A stretch of DNA of 64,000 nucleotides. Source: Pirellula sp. GTDB taxonomy: Bacteria > Planctomycetota > Planctomycetia > Pirellulales > PNKZ01. The stretch covers positions 79,065-143,064 of the forward strand of contig PNKZ01000015.1 of NCBI GenBank assembly GCA_013822735.1, given 5' to 3'. The translations under genes and the position numbers were made by a program. The notes under the pieces were generated by a model. That model was given only the letters and a program-made list of their open reading frames with translations, had not been told where the DNA came from and ran no database searches. Of this stretch, positions 9,599 to 18,420 are shown piece by piece. Position 1 is the stretch's first letter. Each line of letters begins with the position of its first letter.

Positions 9599-11902
9599 CT
9601 AGTGCAGGTTGTCGCCTTCCGTCGGCGCGGCGGGGGGCGTGAGCTCCAGAAGCGGCGTGCCGACGCGCAGAGTTACCGGTGCGGCCGGCGGAGGCGAAGC
9701 CGGCGCCGTGGTGGGCGGCAGGGCAACGATCGCTTGTTCTGCCGCGGGCTCCAATTGAACAGACGGGGCCGGACCGGTGATGTGCTTCCATTCGCCGGAT
9801 ACGGCAGACGCGGCGACGGTGGGTCGCCCGACGCTTTTAGCCGGTTCGGGTACAGCCGACGGTTCGACGTTAGCGGCCTGTTGAACGTTTGCAACGGATT
9901 CTTCGTACTGCGCCGGTTGCACGACCGGCTTCGCGGCCGGAACTTCTTCCAATACCGGCAACAACATCGCCTGAGAACCGGTAACTTTTCGGCCCGGCGA
10001 CAGAATGTAGTTAATCGGCCCGACCTTGAGCAGCGATCGCGAGTTACGCGGCGCATCGAGATAGGCTTTCTCGGCCCAAGGCCCTTCGGCCATGTCGACG
10101 CCGTTGTACTGCAGAAGCGTCCCGGCTTCGAACTGCACGTTCTTCAGGGAGATTGCGTGTTCGACGCGAGCCCGATGGAAGCGAATGTCGGCATCGGCGG
10201 CCATGCGCTGCGCTTCGAGCAAGTAGTCGAGCGTCGCTTGATCGGCATCGAACGCGGCTTGGGTCGCCATCACTTGTTGAAATGCGGCCGTGCGTCTGTT
10301 GAGCGTCGTCTGGACGACGAACTGCGTTCGATCCACTTCGGCCGCGGCCGTGCTTAAGTCGTGGACGACTTGCCGTTCCATTTCATGCAGCAGCGCCCGC
10401 TCGCGCGAGAGCTGCCACTGCGCGCTCTTCACGGCGGCATGACCGCGACGGAACCCAAGCGGCACGTTGAGCTCGGCGCCCAGTTGCCATTCTTGGAATT
10501 TGCCGCCGAAGAGCGTGTCTAACGCCGAACCGAACGGAATCGGCGGTCCGCCGGCAAGATCGTCGCCGAAACCGCGCCACCGATAACGACCGATCGTATC
10601 GAGCTGCGGCAACAGGAAGTTGCGCGAGGCGACGAGCTCCAACTCGCGGCGTTTGACGATCCACCGTTGCCGACGCAGTTCGACGCGTCGCGCCAACGAC
10701 TCGGCCACGAGCGGCTGCCAATCGAATTTCACGGGTACGGTCGTCGGCTCGTCGAGCGGACGCAGGAGTTCGCCGTCGCCGATCGGAAGTCCGATCAGCA
10801 AGCGTAGTCGGCGTTCGCAAACCTGCACGCCGCCGTTGCCGCGAAACGTGCCGCCGCTGGAGCCGTTGTTCATGCGCGTACCGTCGAGCGGAGTGCCGGC
10901 CAGCGCGTTTTGCACTTCTTCTTCGAAGCGGAAGAACTGCTCGCGGGCCTGAGCTTCCTTTTCCGCCTCACCGCCCCGACGACCGGTGTCGTACAACGAG
11001 CGCACTTTACGCCAAGTTTCTAAGCCTGTGTTGCGAGCGACCAGCTTGGCGTCGAGATCGCGATAGGCGTAATAGAGATCCCAGTAAGCGTTTTCCGTTT
11101 CGCTGAGTAGCCCGCGCACGCCGGTTTCCAATTCGGCGAGGCTTACGTCGGTGTTCATCCGCGCGATGAGTACGCCGTTGTAAACGCCCGGCGTCGCCCC
11201 GGGCCCGGCAATGCGGTTGAAATCGACGCCTGCGCCCTGCAACAGCGGATGGCGGAATTCCGTTTCGATATTGGAGTTCCATGCGCTGGGAAAGAGATTG
11301 CCCGGCGCATTGTTCGCGTCGTAGTCGGTGAAGTTTCGCACGCTGAGTTGCGTTCCGTCGGCGGTGCGCTTCGTGAGCTGGTTCTGAAACACGTACGCAT
11401 CTTGTTGCAAAAGACGCGTGCCGCCGCCGAAGAATTGGTTGTTCAGCGCGCGATCGTTTTTCTCAAAGAACGCCGAGCTTGCAAACGACGTGTCGAACGC
11501 GCTCAAGGCCGCTTCCGGCCCGAAGCGCGGATCGGTTTCTTGAATTGCCGGGTTGTAAACCGAACTATACGCCTGCGGCGATCGCAACATCTGCCCGCCG
11601 AGATCTCGCAGTACTTTGGCATTGGCGAGCGCGATTCGCATGGCTTCTTCCAGCGACAGGTCGCGGAAGTTCATCGGCTCGACGCTCGCCAACGACAGCG
11701 GCGCCGGCGTGGAGAGCAAATCATCACTCGTCGGCGTACGGACATCCGCGTATTCGATGGTCGTCGCCGTCGCACGCCAACCCGCGTTATGGATTGACGA
11801 AAACCGGCTCTGGAGATTTTCGCGCGTATTGCAGCCGGGCAATAGGGCGACGATCGCCCCAATCACCACGATTCTGCGTCGTGCGTCTTGTTTCCAGTTC
11901 AA
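9599..11902 (-). CDS. TolC-like outer-membrane efflux lipoprotein
   Basis: The 767-residue product is the outer-membrane channel of the export locus. A lipobox (VALLPGC) follows a short basic N-terminus, and two long TolC-type helical hairpin repeats are visible, e.g. GVRGLLSETENAYWDLYYAYR with GLETWRKVRSLYDTG, and later RRGHAAVKSAQWQLSRERALL with AAAEVDRTQFVVQTTL. A large Pro/Ala-rich tail of over 100 residues (from about ILSPGRKV) extends beyond normal TolC length. The start is taken as TTG at 11902, which has AAGGA seven bases upstream and gives an ideal lipoprotein signal; an in-frame ATG at 11968 exists but has no ribosome binding site and adds 22 residues. It faces away from the HlyD/M50 operon across 236 bp, a natural shared regulatory region. 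Confidence 0.92.
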   Translation of the reverse strand: MNWKQDARRRIVVIGAIVALLPGCNTRENLQSRFSSIHNAGWRATATTIEYADVRTPTSDDLLSTPAPLSLASVEPMNFRDLSLEEAMRIALANAKVLRDLGGQMLRSPQAYSSVYNPAIQETDPRFGPEAALSAFDTSFASSAFFEKNDRALNNQFFGGGTRLLQQDAYVFQNQLTKRTADGTQLSVRNFTDYDANNAPGNLFPSAWNSNIETEFRHPLLQGAGVDFNRIAGPGATPGVYNGVLIARMNTDVSLAELETGVRGLLSETENAYWDLYYAYRDLDAKLVARNTGLETWRKVRSLYDTGRRGGEAEKEAQAREQFFRFEEEVQNALAGTPLDGTRMNNGSSGGTFRGNGGVQVCERRLRLLIGLPIGDGELLRPLDEPTTVPVKFDWQPLVAESLARRVELRRQRWIVKRRELELVASRNFLLPQLDTIGRYRWRGFGDDLAGGPPIPFGSALDTLFGGKFQEWQLGAELNVPLGFRRGHAAVKSAQWQLSRERALLHEMERQVVHDLSTAAAEVDRTQFVVQTTLNRRTAAFQQVMATQAAFDADQATLDYLLEAQRMAADADIRFHRARVEHAISLKNVQFEAGTLLQYNGVDMAEGPWAEKAYLDAPRNSRSLLKVGPINYILSPGRKVTGSQAMLLPVLEEVPAAKPVVQPAQYEESVANVQQAANVEPSAVPEPAKSVGRPTVAASAVSGEWKHITGPAPSVQLEPAAEQAIVALPPTTAPASPPPAAPVTLRVGTPLLELTPPAAPTEGDNLH

Positions 11903-12138
11903 GATTCTCGTCCTTGGGCGCCCTGAATGAAAGCAGCGTCGGCGTTGGTCGACTTTTACGCATTTCATGCGCTAGGGGATTCATCGGACCGCACGATCGA
12001 CATAAGCATTAATTTCGTCAAATTCAGAAAGGTCGACGCAAATTGCCAATGCCAGCTGCCGTTTTCCAGGGGCTTCACACTCATCGAACGCGCGAAAGCA
12101 TGCGGGAAGAAATGCCTGCGAGGATATACTGAGAGGCT

Positions 12139-14154
12139 ATGCTTCCTCCCCTCGAACACGCAGGCACCGCCGGCACCTGGGACGCTCTCGACCACCTCAT
12201 CGATGAGTTGGTGGTGTGGAGCCGTACATCTGCGGCGCCACAGACGTTCTATCGCGAAATGTTGCGACGCGTCATCGAGGCGCTCGCGGCCCGTGGCGCG
12301 TGCGTATGGGAAGCCGAGCCGAGCGGCGCTTTGCTTCGCGCGCACTTTACCGCCGATTCGCACGGGCCCCCCTCAGACGATCCGACGCGCTTTCAACGGT
12401 TCGCTCCGGCGGTCGATTGGGCGTTGTCGCATTGCGAGGCATTGGCGCTAGCGCCCGATGCGGAATCGGACGATCGTTCACTCCCGCCCAACTGCTCCGA
12501 CTCTTTACTTTTTGTCCAACCGTTCGTCGTCGACGACGCCCCGTTGGGAGTGATTCTTGTCGAGCAACGCCCCAACTTAGAGCCTGATGCGCGGCGCGGG
12601 GCACTGCGCCTCTTAGCGACCATTGCCGATCTCACGGCTGATTATCATCGCAATCGTCAGCGCGCTTTATTCCAACGACGCGCGGCGGAAGCCGGCGAGT
12701 TAGAAGCCCTGCTCACCGCTTTGCATGCGGAAATCGACGTTCGCGCAGTCGCCTACGCGGCGGCTCACGAAGGTCGCCGCTGGTGTAACGTGGATCGCGT
12801 CGCAGTACTTTCCCTGGAGCACAAGGCGGCCCGCCTGTTGGCCGTCGGCGGCGTGGAATCCGTCGATCGCCGCGCAGAAAGTGTCCGAAAACTCGAACAA
12901 CTCGCAACATTGGTCGCAGCGCAACGTCGCCCGTTGCGCTATCCAGATCAAGCGACGTCTCCCCCGGCGCCGCAAGTAGCACAAGCCCTGGCCGACTACG
13001 TCGAGGCCGCCGAGCCTCGATCGCTTGAAATCGCGATCCTGGAGCGCGCTTCGGAAGCAATCGAATCGCCGATCGGCTTGTTGGTCCTCGAGCAATTTGG
13101 CCCCGAAACGTCGGGCCTCTCCGACGACTCCTTGCTCGCCGAGCGACTGGAGACTCTCCGTCGCCATACCGGCGTCGCCCTCGCCAACGCGCTGGAAATC
13201 GAACGAATACCGTTGCAGCGCTTTTGGCGGGCACTATCCAACAACCGTAACGTCGTATCGCGCCGCCTCGGCAAGGCTGCCGCCGCCTGCGCCGCCGTCG
13301 CTTTGCTTTGCGGCGCCACTTTCCTCATCCCGGCCCGTCTTACGGTTGAAGCCGCCGGCAAATTGCAGCCCAGCGCACGGCGCGACATCTACGCCCCGCT
13401 CGACGGCATCGTCGAAGAGATCCTCGTCCGGCACGGCGATTTCGTCACGGCCGAGATGCCGCTCCTGAGCCTTCGCAAGCCGGAATTAGAACTCGAACAG
13501 GCGCGCGTGTTAGGCGAGTTGCAAACCGCTGAACGTCGTCTTTCGGCCTTGCGCGCGAATCGTACGTCGGGCACCGCTGCGGATGCCGTCGAGCGTCGCC
13601 GTCGCCAAGAACTTGCCGCGGAAGAAGAACAGCTCAAGCAAGCAATCGCCGGGTCTCAGGAGCAGCTTCGGCTTCTCACACTACAGCAATCGGAACTCAT
13701 CGTACGTTCTCCGATAGCCGGACGCGTAACGACCTGGGACCCCGAACGGTTGCTGGCAGGTCGTCCGGTTGCTCGGGGCGACGCACTTTTACACATTGCC
13801 GACGAATCCGGGCCTTGGACCTTGGAGCTTGACGTACCACAACAAGGGTACGACGACGTCGCCCGCGCGCTTCGCGGCGGTGCGGAACCGCCGGTCGTGG
13901 AGTTCGTCGTCGCCACACGGCCCGAGCAAACGCACATAGGCAAACTCGTTCGCCTAGCCGAAGCGGCTGAAACATCGGCTGACGAAGGTACGCGTTTGGC
14001 CGGCATCGCGGAGTTCCATCGCGCCGATGTAGCCGATGAAATCCGTCGCCCGGGCACATCTGTTTCTGCCAAGATCGATTGCGGTTCCAGTTCGCTCGGC
14101 AGCGTGTCGACGCGCGACCTTCTCTACTATCTGCGAACTCGGTGGTGGTTCTAA
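12139..14154 (+). CDS. Tandem GAF domain - HlyD membrane-fusion adaptor
   Basis: The 671-residue protein joins a cytosolic sensor half to a periplasmic export adaptor. Residues 20-350 contain two GAF-like domains (first with FYREMLRRVIEALAARGACV and VVDDAPLGVILVEQRP, second with RRWCNVDRVAVLSLEHKAAR and SPIGLLVLEQFG). A single transmembrane helix follows at about 378-398 (AAAACAAVALLCGATFLI), and residues 400-670 form a HlyD unit: a lipoyl-like half (AAGKLQPSARRDIYAPLDGI, GDFVTAEMPLLSL), a helical hairpin (QTAERRLSALRANR onward) and beta-barrel (FVVATRPEQTHIGKLVRL). A TATACT box ends 8 bases before the ATG, so a very short leader is possible. It heads an operon: 2 bp to the next gene. Confidence 0.9.
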   Translation: MLPPLEHAGTAGTWDALDHLIDELVVWSRTSAAPQTFYREMLRRVIEALAARGACVWEAEPSGALLRAHFTADSHGPPSDDPTRFQRFAPAVDWALSHCEALALAPDAESDDRSLPPNCSDSLLFVQPFVVDDAPLGVILVEQRPNLEPDARRGALRLLATIADLTADYHRNRQRALFQRRAAEAGELEALLTALHAEIDVRAVAYAAAHEGRRWCNVDRVAVLSLEHKAARLLAVGGVESVDRRAESVRKLEQLATLVAAQRRPLRYPDQATSPPAPQVAQALADYVEAAEPRSLEIAILERASEAIESPIGLLVLEQFGPETSGLSDDSLLAERLETLRRHTGVALANALEIERIPLQRFWRALSNNRNVVSRRLGKAAAACAAVALLCGATFLIPARLTVEAAGKLQPSARRDIYAPLDGIVEEILVRHGDFVTAEMPLLSLRKPELELEQARVLGELQTAERRLSALRANRTSGTAADAVERRRRQELAAEEEQLKQAIAGSQEQLRLLTLQQSELIVRSPIAGRVTTWDPERLLAGRPVARGDALLHIADESGPWTLELDVPQQGYDDVARALRGGAEPPVVEFVVATRPEQTHIGKLVRLAEAAETSADEGTRLAGIAEFHRADVADEIRRPGTSVSAKIDCGSSSLGSVSTRDLLYYLRTRWWF

Positions 14155-14156
14155 CC

Positions 14157-15083
14157 ATGATTTCGCCTTCGACCCGCCGATTGTACCTGACGCTCTCGCC
14201 GGCCGTTTGGTCGTTATCGTTTCTCGCCGCGACTGCCGCCGCCGCCGAACCAGCTTCGCTTCATGTGCCTGACGCCGTCGTGACGCTCAGCGAACAAATC
14301 GAAGTCCCGGCACGCAGCGCGGGCGTGTTGGCGACAATGAACGTTCGCGAGGGGGACGTCGTCAAAGCAGGTCAAGTTGCGGGCGTCATGGACGATGCCG
14401 ACGCTCGTCTCGCCGTCGCCAAGGCCGAAACGGAAGCGGCAATCGCTCGCGCCGAAGCAGACAACAAACTGAAAGCGCTCGCCGCCGAAAAGGCCGCCGC
14501 CGCCGCCAAGGCAGAACTGCAGCGCGCCCTCGAGTCGGGCGAGAAATACGCCAAGAGCGTTTCGCAATCGGAGCTCGATCGCCTGCGCCTTCAGGCGGAT
14601 AAGGGCTCGCTCGAACATCAACAAGCCGAACACGAACGAAGTCAGGCACAACTCACGGCGCGCATCAAAGCGAATGAGTTGGATGCGGCACGTCGCAAGC
14701 TCGAACTACACCGCATCACGGCCCCCGCTTCCGGCATGGTGGTCGACGTGCGCAAACATGTCGGCGAATGGGTCGAGCCCGGCATGCCGGTGTTGCGCAT
14801 CGTGCGCATGGATCCGCTACGCGTCGAAGCGTTTGTTTCGGCGGCCGACGCCGTGGGGCTGCGTCCCGGCTGCGACGCTTCGTTTCAAATCGCCGCAGGC
14901 GGCGCGACGGATCGGGTCGCCGGCAAGCTCTCGTTTATCAGTCCCGAGATCGACCCGATTAACGGCCAAGTGCGCATTTGGGTCGATTTGCCCAATGCCG
15001 ACGGAACGCTTCGGCCTGGCCTGCAAGGAACGCTGGTGATCACTCCGGCCGGCAAGCTCGCTCCGGTCGACGGAGCGCGCTAA
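14157..15083 (+). CDS. HlyD-family periplasmic adaptor
   Basis: The 308-residue product starts with a signal/anchor segment (LYLTLSPAVWSLSFLAATAA) and has the full HlyD/RND-adaptor pattern: a lipoyl half-motif (IEVPARSAGVLATMNVREGD), a long coiled-coil hairpin rich in Ala/Glu/Lys (residues about 75-190), the second lipoyl half (KLELHRITAPASGMVVDVRK) and a beta-barrel (PLRVEAFVSAADAVGLRPGC). It probably bridges the inner membrane to the TolC-like protein encoded across the divergent promoter. The ATG at 14157 lies 2 bp after the previous stop; its stop TAA at 15083 overlaps the next ATG as TAATG. Confidence 0.93.
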   Translation: MISPSTRRLYLTLSPAVWSLSFLAATAAAAEPASLHVPDAVVTLSEQIEVPARSAGVLATMNVREGDVVKAGQVAGVMDDADARLAVAKAETEAAIARAEADNKLKALAAEKAAAAAKAELQRALESGEKYAKSVSQSELDRLRLQADKGSLEHQQAEHERSQAQLTARIKANELDAARRKLELHRITAPASGMVVDVRKHVGEWVEPGMPVLRIVRMDPLRVEAFVSAADAVGLRPGCDASFQIAAGGATDRVAGKLSFISPEIDPINGQVRIWVDLPNADGTLRPGLQGTLVITPAGKLAPVDGAR

Positions 15084-17317
15084 TGGCGACGGTCGCGACG
15101 CCTTACTCTTTCGCATCGCAGCCGTGGCTCGCACGTCGCGCCGATTTGAAGATCCGCCCCGCGCCGACGGCGGCCGCCGCATGGCTCGTCGAAGACCCCG
15201 CCGCATCACGCTATTTCGAACTATCCGCCGACGAATACTTTTTGCTGCGGCAGTTCGACGGACGTTCCTCCCCCACGGACATTTGCACTCGCTACGAGCG
15301 CGCCTTCGCTCCCCGCCGCCTTGACGACGCTCAACTCGACGAGTTCGCGACGCGACTTTATCACCAAGGGTTGCTCGTTTCCACCGCGACCGGACAAGGC
15401 GAGGTACTGCGTCGCCGCGCTACGGAAACGGCTCGCACCGCGCGACGACGCGCGCTGCTCAACCCGCTCGCGATTCGCTTGCCGGGAGTCGACCCCGCGC
15501 CGATTCTGTCGCGCATTGCTCCCGCCTGCGACTGGATGTTTTCACGCACCTTCCTCCTGCTTGCGATGCTGCTCGCCGTCGCTGCCGTCGGCATCGCCGT
15601 TCTTCGTTCCGACTTGCTGCTCCGGGAATTGCGTGCGGCGACCGCCGCGTTTCATCCGAGCATGCTGCTCAGCTTGGCACTCGTCACTGCCGGCGCCAAA
15701 GTGATACACGAGCTCGCTCACGCCGTGGCCTGCCGTAAACTCGGCGGAAATTGCCGCGAAATCGGCGTGCTGCTGTTGGTGGGCGTGCCTTGCCTCTATT
15801 GCGACGTCACTTCCGTTTGGATGATTCCCGAGCGCTGGAAGCGGGCTGTCGTCGGCGCGGCGGGAATCTTCGCCGAGCTGTTCCTTGCGGCAGTCGCCAT
15901 CTTGCTGTGGAACGCGAGCGCACCCGGACTGTTTCACGACGTCTGTCTGCAACTGGTTGTGGTCTGTTCCGTGGCCACGGTGCTGTTTAACGGTAACCCG
16001 CTCTTGCGCTACGACGGTTATTTCATCCTCACAGACCTTGTCGGCACATCGAATTTAGGGGAGCGCTCCGAGACTGTGCTCGGGACGCTCCTGCGGCAGT
16101 GTTACTGTGGTGACTCGGAGAATGCTGAGATAGGACCGCTTCCGGCTCGCCCCTGGCTTTGGGCCGGCTATGCTTTCGCATCGATTATCTATCGCACGGC
16201 GCTTACCGTCTTGGTGTGGTGGTTCTTGCGCACGGCGCTACGCCCTCTCGGGCTCACCGTCGTGGCCGATGCCGTTTTGGCGCTATCGCTCGTCGGGATG
16301 GTCGTGATCCCGCTCCGACGAACGACCAGCGCTATACGACAAGGACTACTAAACGGACGCATCGATGGGAGGCGCCTCGGCGTGCGAAGCCTCGCGACCA
16401 GTTTGCTTTTGGCAGGCGCATTGCTTTGGCCCTGGCCGCACCGTGTCGCCGCTCCCGCCGTCGCGCACGTGCGAGAGGGGCGCCACCTTTTCATTGCGAC
16501 GCCCGGCAAGATTGTCTCCTCCAAGCAGTTGGGAGATGTCGTAGATGCCGGAGAATCGGTCGCAACACTTGTAAACCTGGATATCGAACGTGAGGCTTCT
16601 CAAGCGCGAAGCGAGGCGGCACAACGTCATGCGGCGGTCGACCACCTTGAGAGCCGACGTGTCGATGACCCTGCTGCAGGTGACGAACTTCCCGCAGCTC
16701 GGCAAGCAGCCGCGGCGGCCGACGACCGTGTGCGTCTGAGTCAGAAGGAACTCGCCCGTTTGGTGATTCGGTCACCCGTCGCGGGAACCGTGCTCCCCTT
16801 ACCCCAAGCGCTGGCGAATCTAGGCGAGGACCCGCAACGCAACTCGGCGAACGAACTCGACTCGTCGCCACTCGCACCGCGCAATCACGGTCGATACCTG
16901 GCGGCGGGGACGCCCCTTTGCACGGTGGGCGATGCCCAAAAACGTGAGGCCGTCCTCGTCGTCGACGAGCGCGACGTTGAATTCGTGCAGACGGATGCCG
17001 ACGTCCGTTGTCAGTTCGACGCAACCGGCACGCGGATCTGGCACGGCCGGGTTATCGAATCTACGGCCATGCGCGACACGAACATTCCGCCGGAAGTTGC
17101 CGCCGCCGGACACTTGGCGTTGGAAGCCGCGCCCGGCGGCTCGCGTCGGCCCACGGCAGAGTATTTTTTGGTACGTGTCGCAATTGAAGATGATGCCGGC
17201 CTGATCCCGATCGGAGCAGTGGGGCAAGCGCGGATTGATGCCGGCGGACAATCGCTCGCAGCCCGCGGAATGCGATTTCTCAGCGAAACGTTCCGAATGC
17301 AGTCTCCGGCCCGTTGA
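15083..17317 (+). CDS. PqqD-like / M50 site-2 protease / HlyD fusion protein
   Basis: The 744-residue membrane protein has three parts. Residues 1-100 form a PqqD-like winged module (YFELSADEYFLLRQFDG, LDEFATRLYHQGLLVS). Residues about 150-440 hold several transmembrane helices with the M50 zinc site: His209-Glu210-x-x-His213 (VIHELAHAVAC) and the second-half motif N305-P-L-L-R-Y-D311-G (GNPLLRYDGYFIL). Residues about 456-744 form a HlyD arm with lipoyl halves (GRHLFIATPGKIVSSKQLGD, RLVIRSPVAGTVLPLP) and a helical hairpin. M50 proteases cut peptides within the membrane; the fusion suggests a combined processing and export role. The ATG at 15083 overlaps the upstream stop. No ABC ATPase or RND pump gene is present in the operon. 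Confidence 0.92.
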   Translation: MATVATPYSFASQPWLARRADLKIRPAPTAAAAWLVEDPAASRYFELSADEYFLLRQFDGRSSPTDICTRYERAFAPRRLDDAQLDEFATRLYHQGLLVSTATGQGEVLRRRATETARTARRRALLNPLAIRLPGVDPAPILSRIAPACDWMFSRTFLLLAMLLAVAAVGIAVLRSDLLLRELRAATAAFHPSMLLSLALVTAGAKVIHELAHAVACRKLGGNCREIGVLLLVGVPCLYCDVTSVWMIPERWKRAVVGAAGIFAELFLAAVAILLWNASAPGLFHDVCLQLVVVCSVATVLFNGNPLLRYDGYFILTDLVGTSNLGERSETVLGTLLRQCYCGDSENAEIGPLPARPWLWAGYAFASIIYRTALTVLVWWFLRTALRPLGLTVVADAVLALSLVGMVVIPLRRTTSAIRQGLLNGRIDGRRLGVRSLATSLLLAGALLWPWPHRVAAPAVAHVREGRHLFIATPGKIVSSKQLGDVVDAGESVATLVNLDIEREASQARSEAAQRHAAVDHLESRRVDDPAAGDELPAARQAAAAADDRVRLSQKELARLVIRSPVAGTVLPLPQALANLGEDPQRNSANELDSSPLAPRNHGRYLAAGTPLCTVGDAQKREAVLVVDERDVEFVQTDADVRCQFDATGTRIWHGRVIESTAMRDTNIPPEVAAAGHLALEAAPGGSRRPTAEYFLVRVAIEDDAGLIPIGAVGQARIDAGGQSLAARGMRFLSETFRMQSPAR

Positions 17318-17348
17318 TCGAGCAACATCCACGTGGCGGCGGTTCGCG

Positions 17349-17960
17349 TTAGTAGCGAGGGCAACGCGTGCCGCTGCTGCCCGGGCGACCGTATCCCAAC
17401 GAGTAGACGCACTCACGCGGCGGGTGAACCAACATCTTCGCGGGCAACAGCGCCGTATCGGCGGCAAACTGTACGCCCGAGGCAATCGGCTGCATCAACC
17501 CGAAGTTGGCGCCGTAGCGTTCCACGTAGCGTTGTTCGAAATAGAGCGGGCGATGCACCATATTAGATGCTTGCCAGAAGTACATGGAGTCGGCATAGCC
17601 GCGTTGCACTTCGCGCCCTCCGACCGTTTCGGGGGGCGCGGAAGCAGGCGCGGCAACATTAGCGGGAACTTCTCCCGACAACCGAATGTTGACGGAGATA
17701 TCCCGTAGCGGCTTCACAGCCGGCGCGTTGGGGTCGGACTGCGGCGCCGGTATGCTGTCGACTGCAACTTCCTGTTGCGGGACGACTTCAATCGTAGGAG
17801 CCGGCGACGCCAATCTGTTCGAATTTTGGGGATCGGCCGCCATCGCGGCTCCCAACCAAATCATGGCGGCACATTGCGTCGCGACAGCCGCCCAGCGTCC
17901 CATCGCAAAACCGCGACGTCGCAAGACCGTGCTCCCGGCGAATCGGCTTGTAGCGTTCAT
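17349..17960 (-). CDS. Small exported protein with FEQRYVERYG motif, unknown function
   Basis: The 203-residue product has a signal peptide in MGRWAAVATQCAAMIWLGAA preceded by a basic stretch, then a Pro/Ala-rich linker (residues about 50-110). Its C-terminal core contains HRPLYFEQRYVERYG followed by QFAADTALLPAKMLVHPP. A 'P-L-Y-F-E-x-x-x-x-E-R-Y-G' pattern recurs in small exported planctomycete proteins in my recollection, but function is unknown. The ATG at 17960 (AGGA 8 bases upstream) was chosen over in-frame extensions to 18128. It ends 31 bp from the stop of the M50-HlyD gene, convergent with it, and lies between the export operon and the giant protein gene. Confidence 0.78.
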   Translation of the reverse strand: MNATSRFAGSTVLRRRGFAMGRWAAVATQCAAMIWLGAAMAADPQNSNRLASPAPTIEVVPQQEVAVDSIPAPQSDPNAPAVKPLRDISVNIRLSGEVPANVAAPASAPPETVGGREVQRGYADSMYFWQASNMVHRPLYFEQRYVERYGANFGLMQPIASGVQFAADTALLPAKMLVHPPRECVYSLGYGRPGSSGTRCPRY

Positions 17961-18420
17961 TCGGGCAATCCTACGTTTAGCGATGACACCGGTTCGACGC
18001 GAGATAACGGTTGCTAGGGCAAGGTATCGTCGCCGCATAATCGTTGCGTCGAACAAACGTGCGATCGAGCGTAAGACCGATACGACGGCTTTAGACGGCA
18101 CAATCGGTACAACGCGAACGTGTTGCACGAAAACGCCGTGTTTTGCGTCGTGATGCCGGCAAATCCCGGGGTAATTGCAGGGGTATTCTGCACCTCACGT
18201 CGAATTCCGGCCCTTTGTTGCGCCCGACAATCGCCAAAGATTGACACCCCCGCAAAGGCTGGAAACAATGGAAACTCACGGGCGGCGCAGCGTCCGGCCC
18301 CTGCGTTCTGCAAAGGCGCGGGGCGGTAACGGAGAGAGTTTCGATCCCCCCTTCCCCGGCTTGGTGAAACAGGGCTAGTTTCGCCGGGCTGTAGCGCGCA
18401 AGCGCTTACGCGACGCCACT
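17961..18420. other. 460-bp divergent intergenic region upstream of the giant protein gene
   Basis: No coding region is supported here. It should carry promoters for the minus-strand small exported protein and for the plus-strand giant protein. A candidate sigma-70-like promoter is listed separately. Several short G/C-rich runs (near 18165-18190 and 18290-18360) could fold, but I could not match them to a known riboswitch. Confidence 0.5.
18241..18269 (+). promoter_or_regulatory. Candidate sigma-70-like promoter of the giant protein gene
   Basis: TTGACA at 18241-18246 is followed after 17 bp by AACAAT (18264-18269), four of six matches to TATAAT. The distance to the ATG at 18421 would leave a leader of about 145 bases. 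Assigned by pattern only. Confidence 0.35.

Noticed and set aside
12040-12075. Third copy of the 69-bp element upstream of the GAF-HlyD gene
   Set aside because: Only about 9-10 bases at the left end match (aattgccaa); the 26-base right end is absent.
18230-18340. Possible c-di-GMP (GEMM) riboswitch upstream of the giant gene
   Set aside because: GCAAAGG-type segments occur, but neither the conserved GEMM order nor the receptor loop could be traced on either strand.
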